A stretch of 40,352 nucleotides of DNA from Chloroflexota bacterium (GCA_029559155.1 JAKQCM010000368.1:1-40352); one strand, 5' to 3'; shown: positions 17,045 to 26,572, counted from the stretch's first letter. Translations and numbers: made by a program. Notes: generated by a model not told the origin, from the letters alone.

Positions 17045-17512
17045 CTAGCGCCGCGCATAAAAAAGCTGCGAACCGAATTTAACGATTTCGGCAAAAGCCA
17101 GACCCAGGAAAGCCAGATTAGCCGTGCAGAAAGGCGTCAGCTCTTCCAAAAAGACCGAACCAATCGCCGCCAATGCGCCAAATGCGAGCATTCCGTAAGC
17201 GTTGCGCCGCGCTTTCAATGCTGCCTGCTTTTCATGCGCCAGCGCCGCTGGGGCAGAACCGGCTCCAAACACCAGCACAATTTGCAAGATAATTTCGGCC
17301 AAGATGATCCATCCTATCGTGGTTAATAGCAGGCTGCCGTAACCTTCCGGGATGATGTCGTTGGCCAGGGCGATGGGGCGCATAGGCCACATGTTGGCAA
17401 TGTAGTACAACGTTGCGCTGGTGGTAATGATCAGGGACAGTGCGGTACTCTTTTGATGGAAAGAAATGTCGCTCAAACCATTTTCGGGACGATTTAAAGT
17501 TTCTTGTGTCAT
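17045..17512 (-). CDS. small membrane protein, family not recognised
   Basis: The 155-residue product has four predicted TM helices, including IIPEGYGSLLLTTIGWIILA and the following helix. It also has a basic cytoplasmic loop (HEKQAALKARRNAYG) of the kind seen in small integral membrane proteins. The start at 17512 is supported by AAGGA eight or nine bases upstream. No enzymatic motif is visible. It lies 75 bp downstream of the DUF4386-like gene in the same direction, so the two may be co-transcribed. The TAG at its end lies within a TCTAGCGC word also present at the end of the hydrolase at 15872. Confidence 0.7.
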   Translation of the reverse strand: MTQETLNRPENGLSDISFHQKSTALSLIITTSATLYYIANMWPMRPIALANDIIPEGYGSLLLTTIGWIILAEIILQIVLVFGAGSAPAALAHEKQAALKARRNAYGMLAFGALAAIGSVFLEELTPFCTANLAFLGLAFAEIVKFGSQLFYARR

Positions 17513-17587
17513 GATTTTTTTCCTTGTGGGTGGATTGGAGATCAGGCGATCTCCAATCCACAATCCACATGCTCCACTCTCTAATTG

Positions 17588-18295
17588 TTATTCAAACGCC
17601 GGGTTGATAACTTCTTTCACGGCCGTTTTCGGTCGGCGCAGCAGGGCAATGCCCAACCAGGCAAACCAGACAATTTGGGTCAGGCCAAAGATGCTGGCGC
17701 TTATTTCGCTCAGGGCAGGGATGACGGTGACCACGCCGGCCGCACCCACTAAAAACCCAAAGTAGTTGAAGGCGCGGGGCAGACGGCCGCTGCGCAGGGC
17801 AGCCACACTCAACAGCAGCACCCAGATACCGCCAACCACTTCGACACCGCCGCCCAGGCCATTAAATACAGATTCAATCGCCAGCCAGACGGTACCTGCC
17901 TGGGCAGGGTCGGCGGCGTGAAGGGAAACGGCCGTTTCCATGCCCACGTTGTAGATCATCCCACTGGCAATCACGAGGACCGACCAGATAATGCCAAAGG
18001 CGGTGGCCGTGCGGGCCAGAGCGGAGTTACGGCCGTTCAGCCGTTCGTGCAGCGCCAGGGAAAGCACCACCAGCATCGCGCCCCAGGCTACGTACACCAC
18101 CAGATGCAGTAGCGTCAGCAGCCCCTGGTTTTCAACAATGGCGGCCACCTTCTGCCCAGGGTCGGCAATGCCGCCCACGTTAACCACGAGTCCAAATCCC
18201 AGAAAGCCAATGACAAAAGCCAATGCTTCGTACAATGCGGCTGCGCCGCCCCACTTCTGCAACTGCGTCATGTCTGATTTTTCTCCTTGTTTCAT
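17588..18295 (-). CDS. DUF4386-like integral membrane protein
   Basis: The 235-residue protein has about six TM helices and the general layout of DUF4386 proteins: an N-terminal helix with a long loop containing a DPGQKVAAIVENQ segment, then paired helices separated by a charged HERLNGRNS loop. The family has no known function. ATG 18295 has AAGGAG eight bases upstream. ATG 18271 also has AAGGAG but at longer spacing, so the first was kept. Family assignment is by overall pattern and is tentative. Confidence 0.65.
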   Translation of the reverse strand: MKQGEKSDMTQLQKWGGAAALYEALAFVIGFLGFGLVVNVGGIADPGQKVAAIVENQGLLTLLHLVVYVAWGAMLVVLSLALHERLNGRNSALARTATAFGIIWSVLVIASGMIYNVGMETAVSLHAADPAQAGTVWLAIESVFNGLGGGVEVVGGIWVLLLSVAALRSGRLPRAFNYFGFLVGAAGVVTVIPALSEISASIFGLTQIVWFAWLGIALLRRPKTAVKEVINPAFE

Positions 18296-18388
18296 GATTT
18301 ATCTCCTTGTAAAAAAATTTTGCAGCTTACGAACCAATCGGTTTCGCTAAAAGGACATTTGTGTGCTGCGCGTCTGAGACGCGCCGGA

Positions 18389-18760
18389 TTACAAATTGGA
18401 AAACACGGCCGTTAATAAACCATCGGTCGATCCTCCCTTCAATAAAAAGGCGTCGGCTCCGGCAGCCAAAGCAGCCGCCCGGTAAGTGAGGTACATCGTC
18501 AGGACGATGACTCTGATCGCGGGCCAACATTGTTTGATGCGCCGCGTCGCCTCAATGCCGTTCAGCAGCGGCATCTGCACATCCATCAAAATGACATCCG
18601 GCTGGAGCGTTTCCGCAAGTCGGACCGCCTCCTGGCCATTGCTGGCTTCGCTGATGGTTGCCGGGCGAGGACTGGTTTCCAGCAAGGCGATGGTGGCGGC
18701 GCGGGTGGCGGCGTTGTCGTCAGCGATGAGTAAGCGGATGGGTGCGGGTGTGTCGTTCAT
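18389..18760 (-). CDS. single-domain response regulator (receiver only)
   Basis: The 123-residue protein is a complete CheY-like receiver: acidic pair IADDN (about 13-15), phosphoacceptor Asp60 in LMDVQMP, Thr in VIVLT and Lys in FLLKGG. The sequence resembles NarL-type receivers, but the gene ends right after the last helix with no HTH or other output domain. No kinase is adjacent; the nearest is the V4R kinase at 20401 on the other strand. It may be a phosphate sink, a protein-interaction output, or a truncated NarL regulator. ATG 18760 is used; a GTG at 18823 would add 21 atypical residues. A TACCAT word 7-12 bases before the ATG could be a -10 for a leaderless transcript. Confidence 0.85.
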   Translation of the reverse strand: MNDTPAPIRLLIADDNAATRAATIALLETSPRPATISEASNGQEAVRLAETLQPDVILMDVQMPLLNGIEATRRIKQCWPAIRVIVLTMYLTYRAAALAAGADAFLLKGGSTDGLLTAVFSNL

Positions 18761-19137
18761 AGACACTATGGTAGGGGAAACGGCCGTCGGCCACATCAGC
18801 GCCAAAGCGGGTTCCACCTCCACAATTCGATCCCGTTTTCAATAGGTCCTACAACAAATGTTGGGGATGCACCCCTGGCAATAAGCAGCGGGGCAATCAA
18901 CACCGGGTCCAGTCTGTTGATTTTCTTTCATTCGCCAGGCAGGCGGCGCGACAAATCTCCACAGGAAACTGTCGATGTGGCCGTATAAATTTGTAGTTAC
19001 AGGGGAAAAACCGCAGGCGCGTGCCAACCGGAAGCGAACGCCCGCCTAGTGAGGAAGCGACGTTTTCGGGCTTTGACTATGGCCTGGGTATGTTTGTTGG
19101 TCTTTTGCGCTGAGCCGACTAATGCTCCGGGCCTGGG
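18761..19137. other. 377-bp intergenic stretch, no gene recognised
   Basis: No coding region is convincing. The plus strand at about 18997-19060 has the order of words GGGGAA, GTGCCAACCGG, GCCCGCC and AGTGAGGAAGCGA, which faintly recalls a cobalamin riboswitch core. No plus-strand gene follows, so it is not called as an RNA. Confidence 0.5.
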
Positions 19138-19953
19138 CTACCCGGGACCGGCTTGAATGGCCCTGATATAGCGGTCGGCGGAGCGGGAAACGGCCGTTTT
19201 CGCTTCCTCTTGCACCACCCGGTCCCACCACGCGCCATAAATCCGATCGTAGGCAAAAGGGGCAACGGCGGCCACAATACGGCGCACTTCGTGTTGCGGC
19301 AGCGGAATCAGGTTGGGGTAACTATACATAAAGCTCACATAGCGGCGGTCAGACACCACTTGCAGGATGTCGCCGCTGAGCAGCGCCCCTTTACCACCGG
19401 CTCCGGCTGGCCAATGTAGAACCGTTCCGCCCTCAAAATGACCGCCGCCGCGAATCAGGGTCATGCCGTTCCACAGCGATTTGGTTTCCCCCGACCAAAA
19501 TTCAACCGCCTCATCCGGACGCATCACCCACTGCCGGTCGGCGGCGTGCAGGTAAATGGGGGCAAGAAAGGCACGGCTCCATTCGATCATGGACGAGTAG
19601 AAATGAGGGTGGGAAATGGCGATGGCGCGAATACCGCCTAAGGCGTTTACGGCCGTTATCGTCGCTTCGTCGAGGAGGCTGATGCAATCCCACAACAGGT
19701 TGCCAACGGCCGTTTGCACCAACAACGCCCGCTGCCCAATGGCAAAACCAGGGTGTGTGCCGATGCCCGTCAGGTCTGGTTCCTCAGTTTTGATGATGTT
19801 CTGATGACCGGTCTGCAAATCCTCCAGCGTCGTCCACTGCTGGCCTTGCCAACCGATATACTGCCGTTCATCTTCGCAAATGGGGCAGTGCGTCGGCGCA
19901 GTTTCGGTGGCGGCGAATTGGGTACCGCAGGTCGTACACATAAAATGGGTCAT
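19138..19953 (-). CDS. MBL-fold protein with N-terminal zinc ribbon and altered metal motif
   Basis: The 271-residue protein begins with a four-cysteine ribbon (C6, C9, C23, C26), rubredoxin-like in spacing, followed by a metallo-beta-lactamase-type fold. The region that should contain HxHxDH reads SHPHFYSS, so the DH pair is missing. A later GGHFEGGT and LSGDIL supply His and Asp of the other metal positions. It may bind one metal, or have lost hydrolase activity. No signal peptide is seen, so it is cytoplasmic. The ATG at 19953 has AGGAGA seven bases upstream. It diverges from the kinase gene across a 447-bp gap. Hydrolase or sensor role cannot be decided. Confidence 0.8.
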   Translation of the reverse strand: MTHFMCTTCGTQFAATETAPTHCPICEDERQYIGWQGQQWTTLEDLQTGHQNIIKTEEPDLTGIGTHPGFAIGQRALLVQTAVGNLLWDCISLLDEATITAVNALGGIRAIAISHPHFYSSMIEWSRAFLAPIYLHAADRQWVMRPDEAVEFWSGETKSLWNGMTLIRGGGHFEGGTVLHWPAGAGGKGALLSGDILQVVSDRRYVSFMYSYPNLIPLPQHEVRRIVAAVAPFAYDRIYGAWWDRVVQEEAKTAVSRSADRYIRAIQAGPG

Positions 19954-20400
19954 AAAATCATCTCCTGGATCGATTATCTATCGGCCTGATTGACGGACAA
20001 ATCTCAGAAATTCACCGCGCACGGCGCGGAGGACGCGGATGTTTTCTCTGATTCAAACTCCGCGCTTTCACCGTTCTCCGCGGTTAGACAAATTTTGCCA
20101 GCCATCCAGATCATCGGCTCATTTGAAAAACATAAAACATTGTAGCCGATAATCCCAATGATGTGGAAACGCGCTCTGAACAAGGTGCGGATACGCGCCA
20201 ACCACTTCCAAATCGCTTCCGAGAAAATAAAACGCGATTCTAAGGCCAACATGGCGTATAATCACAACCAGTGGGAGCGACCTGAGCGTGCCAGATCGAT
20301 TCAGGCGTGCGCACTTGCCCGGCCGAACCAGCATGAACCGGCGCTGACACAACCTGACAAACAGCCGGCTTCTTAAGAGCAAACCTCAGGGCTTTTATAG
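19954..20400. other. 447-bp intergenic stretch between divergent genes
   Basis: No gene is supported. About 20015-20090 carries decayed, inverted CGCGGAGGACGCGG and CTCCGCG words of the kind that recur in intergenic DNA of this phylum. A TATAAT word at 20257-20262 could belong to a promoter of the kinase gene, but no matching -35 is seen. Confidence 0.55.
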
Positions 20401-22479
20401 ATGCAACAAAAAATGACAATCCACAACTTATTAAGTGAAAAACAAAAAGGAATTCTGCATTTTGGCGGCTCACGCATGGCCTTACTGGACGTGGAAGCCG
20501 GGTTTTGGGGGCTGCGCCGCCAAATAGAAGCCCTGATTGGCGAACGCCTGGCAAGCTCTGTGCTGCAGCAGGCCGGCGCTAACGGCGGCGCATCGTTTGC
20601 CGAATCCTTTAGCAAGGACACCGATATGGAGAAATCGGCCGTTTTTTCGGCCTGCGTCCAGGCGTACCAATCCGCAGGGTTCGGCCAGTTCGAAATTACC
20701 ACCTTAGAATGGCCGCTCGGCCGCGTCTGCATTCGGGCCACCGACGCCTTCGAAGCATGGATGTACCGGCAAAAAAAAGATGCTCCCCAGACGCCGATTT
20801 GCGCCTATTCGGCCGGGGTATTTGTGGGCTTTGTAAACATCCTCGGCGATCGGCAGGATGTGGTATGCATCGAACACCGTTGTCAGGCCAGAGGGGATGA
20901 GGCGTGCGTGTTCGAATTGATTCCGGCAGCCCAAACACAAGAACAACGGGTGGTTTCTTTCCGGCCAGATCCGGGCCTGGGCCGCCAGCTTAACTTGCTG
21001 GAGATGCTCTTCGAGCGTATGCCGATGGGTATCGTGGTTATCGACCACGAATACCGCATCCAGCGTTACAACCCTACCTGGGATGATTTCTCGGCGAATT
21101 ATGCGCCGCCTGCCGGCGCTCCGCTGGCGCCCGGCGTGTGTTATTTCGACCACCTCCCTGGCACAGAAGCCGTGGTCCAGCCCATGTTCGACCGTACTCT
21201 GGCAGGCGAGACTGTGCGGCAAAATGACGTGCGTCTGGAATCGGGCGGAATTATCACATACTGGGACGTGGTGATGACGCCGTTGGTTGAGGAGAACGAA
21301 ATTGTGGGCATTTTGGTTGTGTCCATCGACACCACCGAGCGGGCAGGGCTGAGACATAATTTGGAGCAGCGCGTCTCTGCCCGTACCCGAGAGCTGCAAA
21401 TGCTGCTGGATGTGGCAGCGACGGCAAACAGCTCATTAAACCTGAACGAAATACTCACCAAAACTCTGGATTTACTGGTGGATTTAATTGGTTCATCGCG
21501 GGCGGGCGTGAGCCTGGTCGATGAAACGACCGGAAAACTGAAGTCCACGATTCTCCGTCCAGAGCGTCAGGTTGATCCTGAAGATTGGGCAAAAATGTTG
21601 CAAGCCGGACAGGCAGTTATCGACAACGGAGAGATGATGTATATTGCGCCCGATGTTTCCCTGGGATTGCTAGAACCGGGGGCGCTGCTGCCTCTTCAGG
21701 TCCGTGACCGGAAACTGGGCGTGCTGGCTATCATTGGCTCCCAGGAAAGCACCTTTACGACCGACCAACTGGCCCTGTTTAAATCAATTGCGGATCAATT
21801 GGGCGTGGCCATTGAAAATGCTTTTTTATTCGAAAAAGTTGAGGATATGGCCATAACAGCGGAACGAAATCGTCTGGCGCGGGATTTGCATGACGCAGTG
21901 ACGCAGACTTTGTTTTCGGCCAGTCTGATTGCCGATGTGCTGCCGCGGATTTGGGAGCGTGATGTTGAGCAGGGGAAGGCGCGCCTGGAGGAACTGCGAG
22001 ATTTGACGCGGGGAGCGCTGGCCGAAATGCGCACTTTGCTGCTGGAACTGCGTCCGGCGACGCTGACCGAATCGAGTCTGGCGGAGCTGCTGCGCCAATT
22101 GACGCAGGCGATTGGCGGCCGTTCACGGATGGACATTGTGTTGCATATTGAGGGAGAACGGCCGTTACCGCCTGAAACCCAGGTCGCGCTGTACCGCATC
22201 ACCCAGGAAGCGCTCAATAACAGCGCCAAATACGCCGGAGCCAGCCAGGTGACCATCACCTTAACCTTTCAAACCGGGGCCGTGCGCTTATCTGTGCGGG
22301 ATAACGGCCGTGGGTTTAACCCCGCAGACATCCGGCCTCATTCGCTGGGGTTGGGCATTATGCGCGAACGCGCGCAAAAAATTGGAGCCGTTTTAACGAT
22401 TGAAAGCCGAATTGGCGAAGGGACCGTGGTTACTGTGGATTGCCCGATGGCCAACGGCCGTGAGGAAACTTATGCGTGA
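20401..22479 (+). CDS. V4R-PAS-GAF sensor histidine kinase
   Basis: The 692-residue cytoplasmic kinase has no TM helix. Domains in order: a V4R (4-vinyl reductase/XylR-N type) small-molecule-binding domain (about 20-180) with its conserved [13 protein letters not shown] end; a PAS domain (about 200-315); a short coiled coil; a GAF domain (about 345-485); a HisKA_3 dimerisation domain with His497 in RDLHDAV; and a HATPase with N-box ITQEALNN (about 600) and DNGRGF (about 634). It should autophosphorylate and pass the phosphate to the overlapping NarL-type regulator. V4R domains bind hydrophobic ligands in some proteins; the ligand here is unknown. The start at 20401 has no strong ribosome site; ATG 20413 is the alternative. 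Confidence 0.92.
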   Translation: MQQKMTIHNLLSEKQKGILHFGGSRMALLDVEAGFWGLRRQIEALIGERLASSVLQQAGANGGASFAESFSKDTDMEKSAVFSACVQAYQSAGFGQFEITTLEWPLGRVCIRATDAFEAWMYRQKKDAPQTPICAYSAGVFVGFVNILGDRQDVVCIEHRCQARGDEACVFELIPAAQTQEQRVVSFRPDPGLGRQLNLLEMLFERMPMGIVVIDHEYRIQRYNPTWDDFSANYAPPAGAPLAPGVCYFDHLPGTEAVVQPMFDRTLAGETVRQNDVRLESGGIITYWDVVMTPLVEENEIVGILVVSIDTTERAGLRHNLEQRVSARTRELQMLLDVAATANSSLNLNEILTKTLDLLVDLIGSSRAGVSLVDETTGKLKSTILRPERQVDPEDWAKMLQAGQAVIDNGEMMYIAPDVSLGLLEPGALLPLQVRDRKLGVLAIIGSQESTFTTDQLALFKSIADQLGVAIENAFLFEKVEDMAITAERNRLARDLHDAVTQTLFSASLIADVLPRIWERDVEQGKARLEELRDLTRGALAEMRTLLLELRPATLTESSLAELLRQLTQAIGGRSRMDIVLHIEGERPLPPETQVALYRITQEALNNSAKYAGASQVTITLTFQTGAVRLSVRDNGRGFNPADIRPHSLGLGIMRERAQKIGAVLTIESRIGEGTVVTVDCPMANGREETYA

Positions 22480-23113
22480 AGAAAAATCGATTCGGGTCTT
22501 GATTGTGGATGATCATGCCGTGGTACGCAGCGGCCTGGCCGCTTTTTTAACCATTTTTGACGATTTGCAGCTGGTTGGCGAGGCCGGCGGCGGCAGTGAG
22601 GCCGTCAAGGTGTGCCGGGAAACGGCCGTTGACGTTGTATTGATGGATTTGATCATGCCGGAAATGGACGGGGCAGAAGCAACCCGCCTCATTCGCCAGC
22701 AGTGCCCAAACGTGCAAGTCATTGCCCTGACCAGTTTCCGCGAGGAAAAGCTGGTGCAAAACGTCTTACAAGCCGGGGCGATCAGCTATCTGCTCAAAAA
22801 TGTGACGGCCGATGAGCTGGCAACGGCGATACGGGCCGCTTATGCCGGACGATCGACGTTATCGCCGGAAGCGACGGCCGCGCTTATTCATGCCGCCACC
22901 CGCCCCACACCGCGGCACTACGACCTGACGCCGCGCGAATTAGAAGTGTTGGCCCTGATGGTCCAGGGCCTAAACAACCCTGAAATTGCTGAAAAGCTGG
23001 TTATCAGCCGCTCGACGGCCAAGTTTCATGTGAGCAGTGTGTTGTCTAAGCTGGGGGTAAACGGCCGTACCGAAGCCGTCGCCCTCGCCTTGCAAGAAAA
23101 CCTGATCCCGTGA
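22472..23113 (+). CDS. NarL/FixJ-type response regulator
   Basis: The 213-residue protein has a receiver (acidic pair in IVDDH, phosphoacceptor Asp59 in LMDLIMP, Thr in ALTS, Lys in YLLKN) and a LuxR-type HTH (about 148-210; [12 protein letters not shown] and the recognition helix [18 protein letters not shown]). Its ATG lies 8 bp inside the kinase gene, so the two are translationally coupled and are a cognate pair. The receiver should dimerise on phosphorylation and bind DNA. Targets are not visible, but the glycosyltransferase and acyltransferase genes directly downstream are candidates. The ATG at 22472 was chosen because the receiver begins a few residues later. Confidence 0.95.
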   Translation: MREEKSIRVLIVDDHAVVRSGLAAFLTIFDDLQLVGEAGGGSEAVKVCRETAVDVVLMDLIMPEMDGAEATRLIRQQCPNVQVIALTSFREEKLVQNVLQAGAISYLLKNVTADELATAIRAAYAGRSTLSPEATAALIHAATRPTPRHYDLTPRELEVLALMVQGLNNPEIAEKLVISRSTAKFHVSSVLSKLGVNGRTEAVALALQENLIP

Positions 23114-23165
23114 TCAAACAATTTACGGCCGTTTGGAATCTTTTTCTGAAAAGTTAAACCTCAAG

Positions 23166-24446
23166 ATGAAGATCGCACTGTTTGCAGCCGGCTCACGAGG
23201 CGACATTCAACCTTGCGCCGCCCTGGGCAAAGCCCTCCAACAATCCGGGTATCATGTCTCTTTTGCCGCTCCCGAAGACTTTGCCGGTTTTATTCAACAA
23301 CATGACCTGGATTTTTACCCCTTACGCGGCGATGTCCAACAGATTATGGCCAGCGATACCGGGCGAAAGTTCATGGAAACTGGCGGCGCTAATCCGCTGA
23401 AATCAATTCGCGCCGTCCGAAAAATGATTGGCCCGGTAGTGATGGAAATGGCCGCCGATGCTTATGCCGCCTGCCGGCACGCAGATGCCATCATCTGTTT
23501 GGGGGTGTTTAGCGCCTTTGGGAAAGCTATTTCCGACGCCCTCCAAATTCCCATGATGCATATCGAGCCGACGCCGCTGCTGCCTACCAGAGCATTCCCA
23601 GCCCCATCCTGGCCCATCCAAAAAGATTTGGGCGGCGTGCACAACTATGTCTCCGGCAGGGCGATGCTTCAGGTGATTTGGCTGTGGTACCGCCCTTTTG
23701 TCAATGAATTCAGGCAAAGCCTGGGATTGCCAGAGGTGACGGCGGCCGGTTTTTATCGCACCTTAACGTCTACGCCCATGTTAAGCGCGTACAGCCCTCG
23801 CATTATTCCCCATCCTGCGGATTGGCCGGATACTGTCCATATCACCGGTAATTTTTGGCTGGATGCAACGGCCGTATGGCAGCCATCACCTGAGCTAACA
23901 GCATTTTTAGAAGCGGGCGATCCGCCCGTCTACATTGGATTTGGCAGCATGGCCGGCCGTAATCCGGAACAACTGGCTGCCCTTATCCTTGAGGCGCTGC
24001 AAAAAAGTGGGCAGCGTGGGGTAATGGTCACCGGTTGGGGCGGGTTACAGGCCGAACAAACGCCAGACAATGTATTCGTATTGGATGCTGCGCCTCACAA
24101 TTGGCTGTTCCCGCGCATGGCGGCCGTGGTGCATCATGGCGGCGCGGGCACGACTGCGGAAGGATTGCGCGCCGGCATCCCTACAATCATCGTGCCGTTT
24201 GTACTCGATCAACCTTTCTGGGGCGCGCGGATCAAAGCCTTGGGCCTGGGGCCAGACCCGATACCACACAAAGCTCTGACTGCTGACCGGCTGGCTGAGG
24301 CAATAGGGACGGCCGTTTCCGATTCCACCATGAAACAACGCGCCAATTCATATGGCGCAGCCATTCGCGCCGAAGATGGCCTTGGCAATGCCCTGAAAAT
24401 CATCCAACAACATCTTGGCGAACCAAACCCGGGCACAAGTAAATAG
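23166..24446 (+). CDS. GT1-family (MGT/sterol-type) glycosyltransferase
   Basis: The 426-residue protein is a GT-B glycosyltransferase. The N-terminal Rossmann half begins KIALFAAGSRGDIQP, as in sterol 3-beta-glucosyltransferases and macrolide glycosyltransferases. The C-terminal half has the nucleotide-sugar signature VHHGGAGTTAEGLRAG followed by PFVLDQPFWG. It transfers a sugar from a UDP or dTDP donor to a lipid, polyketide or carotenoid-like acceptor; crtB in the same window is only weak support for the last. ATG 23166 is preferred over the upstream TTG at 23133. It lies 52 bp after the response regulator and 5 bp before the acyltransferase gene, indicating one transcription unit. Confidence 0.9.
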   Translation: MKIALFAAGSRGDIQPCAALGKALQQSGYHVSFAAPEDFAGFIQQHDLDFYPLRGDVQQIMASDTGRKFMETGGANPLKSIRAVRKMIGPVVMEMAADAYAACRHADAIICLGVFSAFGKAISDALQIPMMHIEPTPLLPTRAFPAPSWPIQKDLGGVHNYVSGRAMLQVIWLWYRPFVNEFRQSLGLPEVTAAGFYRTLTSTPMLSAYSPRIIPHPADWPDTVHITGNFWLDATAVWQPSPELTAFLEAGDPPVYIGFGSMAGRNPEQLAALILEALQKSGQRGVMVTGWGGLQAEQTPDNVFVLDAAPHNWLFPRMAAVVHHGGAGTTAEGLRAGIPTIIVPFVLDQPFWGARIKALGLGPDPIPHKALTADRLAEAIGTAVSDSTMKQRANSYGAAIRAEDGLGNALKIIQQHLGEPNPGTSK

Positions 24447-24451
24447 CAAAC

Positions 24452-25237
24452 ATGAAAACAAAACACGAAAATCTAACGATCCTCCCCTATCCACGATCCC
24501 GACAATTGATGGCTGACGGCGGCCGGATGGGACTCCGCAAGCATACTGTGCATGGGCTGACAGAGTTCGATGTCACCCGGATTCGGGAAGCCCTGCGCCA
24601 GCACAAAACCCAAACCGGCGAGACATTATCTTTCTCGGCGTTTATTTTGGCCTGCCTGGGCAAAGCCATCGATTCGGACAAGCACATGCACGCCTACCGG
24701 AACTGGCGCAACCAATTGGTCCTGTTTGATGACGTGGATGTCAATATGTTGTTCGAGGTGGAAGTGGCAGGCAAAAAGAGCATCAGGCCGCATATCATCA
24801 GAGCGGTAAACAAAAAGGATTTTCGCGCGCTTCACGCTGAAATTCGGGCGTTCCAAAATCAACACGCCAGCAGTCAGGAGTCGAAATTCATCGATTGGTT
24901 TGTCAGGCTGCCTGGATTTCTCAGGCGATTATTCCTGTGGGCGCTTTTTAAGAATCCAAATTTGCTAAAGGATTATTACGGCACGGTGCTGGTGTCTTCT
25001 CTTGGCATGTTTGGCACAGGAAGCGGGTGGGGAATTCCGGTTCCCAACCATTCGCTCCAACTCACATTGGGCGGAATCGGTGAAAAACCCGGGGTGGTTA
25101 ATCATCAGGTAGAAGTGCGCGAATACCTGAGTGTGACCATCAGTTTTGATCATGATGTGATCGATGGCGCCCCTGCGGCGCGGTTTGTCGATCGGCTAAA
25201 GGACCTGGTAGAAAGCGGCTATGGGCTTTGCGATTAA
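24452..25237 (+). CDS. free-standing 2-oxoacid dehydrogenase E2-type acyltransferase
   Basis: The 261-residue protein matches only the catalytic domain of E2 acyltransferases and related chloramphenicol acetyltransferase-fold enzymes. The catalytic motif HDVIDG lies near the C-terminus (about residue 230), and a GTGSGWGIPVPNHSLQLTLGG segment is like the conserved E2 strand. There is no lipoyl domain, no E1/E3-binding domain and no E1 or E3 gene nearby. It is therefore unlikely to work in a dehydrogenase complex and may acylate a small molecule or a glycosylated product of the preceding enzyme. It starts 5 bp after the glycosyltransferase stop and is followed by an intrinsic terminator. Confidence 0.82.
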   Translation: MKTKHENLTILPYPRSRQLMADGGRMGLRKHTVHGLTEFDVTRIREALRQHKTQTGETLSFSAFILACLGKAIDSDKHMHAYRNWRNQLVLFDDVDVNMLFEVEVAGKKSIRPHIIRAVNKKDFRALHAEIRAFQNQHASSQESKFIDWFVRLPGFLRRLFLWALFKNPNLLKDYYGTVLVSSLGMFGTGSGWGIPVPNHSLQLTLGGIGEKPGVVNHQVEVREYLSVTISFDHDVIDGAPAARFVDRLKDLVESGYGLCD

Positions 25238-25340
25238 AAACCTTTGTTGCCTGACAACACGCCGCACTATCAGCAGATAACCTTCGCAAAGTACTCGACT
25301 CGCTAAAATGTCTGTGCCTGGTCATGTGACCAGTAAAAAT

Positions 25341-25375
25341 GCTCTCCAGATACCTGATGTGTCTGGGGAGCTTTT
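25341..25375 (+). terminator. intrinsic terminator after the acyltransferase gene
   Basis: GCTCTCCAGATAC (25341-25353) pairs over 13 positions with GTGTCTGGGGAGC (25359-25371), two of them G-U, around a 5-nt loop, followed by TTTT. It closes the kinase-regulator-glycosyltransferase-acyltransferase unit. A related sequence without a good stem occurs at about 30667-30705. A 16-bp palindrome CTGGTCATGTGACCAG lies just before it (25318-25333). Confidence 0.75.
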
Positions 25376-25453
25376 GGTTTAAGCTGAATGGCATCATCCA
25401 ATACATAACTGGTCTGCCACAACGTATGGGGCAGACGGATCGAAGGGAAAATT

Positions 25454-26572
25454 ATGCTGCGCTTTGCTTATTTTGTGGCTGTTGGTCTGATAGCCATTCA
25501 CGGTTTGATTCATCTGATGGGGTTTGTGGCGTACTGGCCCCTGGCAGAAATTGCCGAATTACCCTACAAAACGGCCGTTTTGGGCGGCCGCCTGGAACTG
25601 GGGCAGACAGGAATGCGGCTCTTTAGCCTATTCTGGCTGCTGGCTGCTGTGGGCCTGGCCGGGTCGGCCATTGGTTTGGCGGCCGGCCAGAGGTGGTGGC
25701 TGCCTGTGATGTTCGCGGCGACTGTTGTGTCGCTGGTGGTTACAGCGCTGGACTGGAGCAATGCGTTTCGGGGCACGCTCATCAGTCTGGTTTTGTTGGT
25801 CCCCCTGCTGCTGGCAGCAGGCCTGCGCGTGCAGCCACGGCCGTTTGCCGCCTACCCCCAAGCCTCCCAACCCATGACCCAAACGGCCGTGCCCGCCAAT
25901 TTGCCTGCTCCTGTAGCCCGTTATTACGAAGCTGTACTGGGTGCAGAAGCGCCGGTGGTGGAAACGGCCGTGATAACCGGCCGTGGCACAGTCCGCTTTA
26001 TGGGCGTCACCTTCCCCGCGCGACTGCGCTTCACCCACGATGCGGGGCAAGGCTACCGTCACTACATCGAAACCACCCTGTTCGGCTTTCCGCTGATGAA
26101 AGTAAACGAGCGTTACCTGGATGGGCAGGCGCGGATGCAGCTGCCCATGGGTGTCATCGAGAACGAACCCAAGGTAGACATGGCCGCCAATCTGGGTCTG
26201 TGGGGCGAATCGATCTGGCTGCCCTCCATCTATCTGACCGATTCTCGGGTGCGCTGGGAAGGCATCGACGACACGTCGGCCCGGCTGATCGTTCCTTTTG
26301 AGACGGGAGAAGATATGTTCACCGTCTATTTTGACCCCGCAACGAACCTGATCACGCGCATGCAAGCCATGCGCTACCGGGACGTAGACGACACAGAAAA
26401 AATTTCGTGGCAAATGGATGTCTTGGGCTGGGATAGGTTCAACGATGTCCTGATTCCGGCGCGGTCAACCGTGACCTGGGCAGACGAAGGCACACCCTGG
26501 CTGATCACCGAAGTGGAAGACATCGCTTACAACGTCGATGTCCGCGAGTACATTCGCGCCGAAGGACCATAA
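25454..26572 (+). CDS. membrane protein with C-terminal DUF6544-like domain
   Basis: The 372-residue protein has four hydrophobic helices (about 3-25, 53-75, 80-97 and 103-122) and a soluble C-terminal domain (about 145-372). That domain has features I associate with DUF6544: a PVARYYEAVLG opening, GLWGESIWLPS, a VRWEGIDD strand and FDPATNLITRM. The topology would place this domain on one face of the membrane. Function unknown. The family name is tentative. AAGGGA lies about seven bases before the ATG. The next gene, a lipoprotein, starts 18 bp later, so co-transcription is likely. Confidence 0.72.
   Translation: MLRFAYFVAVGLIAIHGLIHLMGFVAYWPLAEIAELPYKTAVLGGRLELGQTGMRLFSLFWLLAAVGLAGSAIGLAAGQRWWLPVMFAATVVSLVVTALDWSNAFRGTLISLVLLVPLLLAAGLRVQPRPFAAYPQASQPMTQTAVPANLPAPVARYYEAVLGAEAPVVETAVITGRGTVRFMGVTFPARLRFTHDAGQGYRHYIETTLFGFPLMKVNERYLDGQARMQLPMGVIENEPKVDMAANLGLWGESIWLPSIYLTDSRVRWEGIDDTSARLIVPFETGEDMFTVYFDPATNLITRMQAMRYRDVDDTEKISWQMDVLGWDRFNDVLIPARSTVTWADEGTPWLITEVEDIAYNVDVREYIRAEGP

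Noticed and set aside
20158-20376. 72-codon open frame before the kinase gene
   Set aside because: Composition does not resemble a protein, and it lies in a promoter region with decayed repeats.
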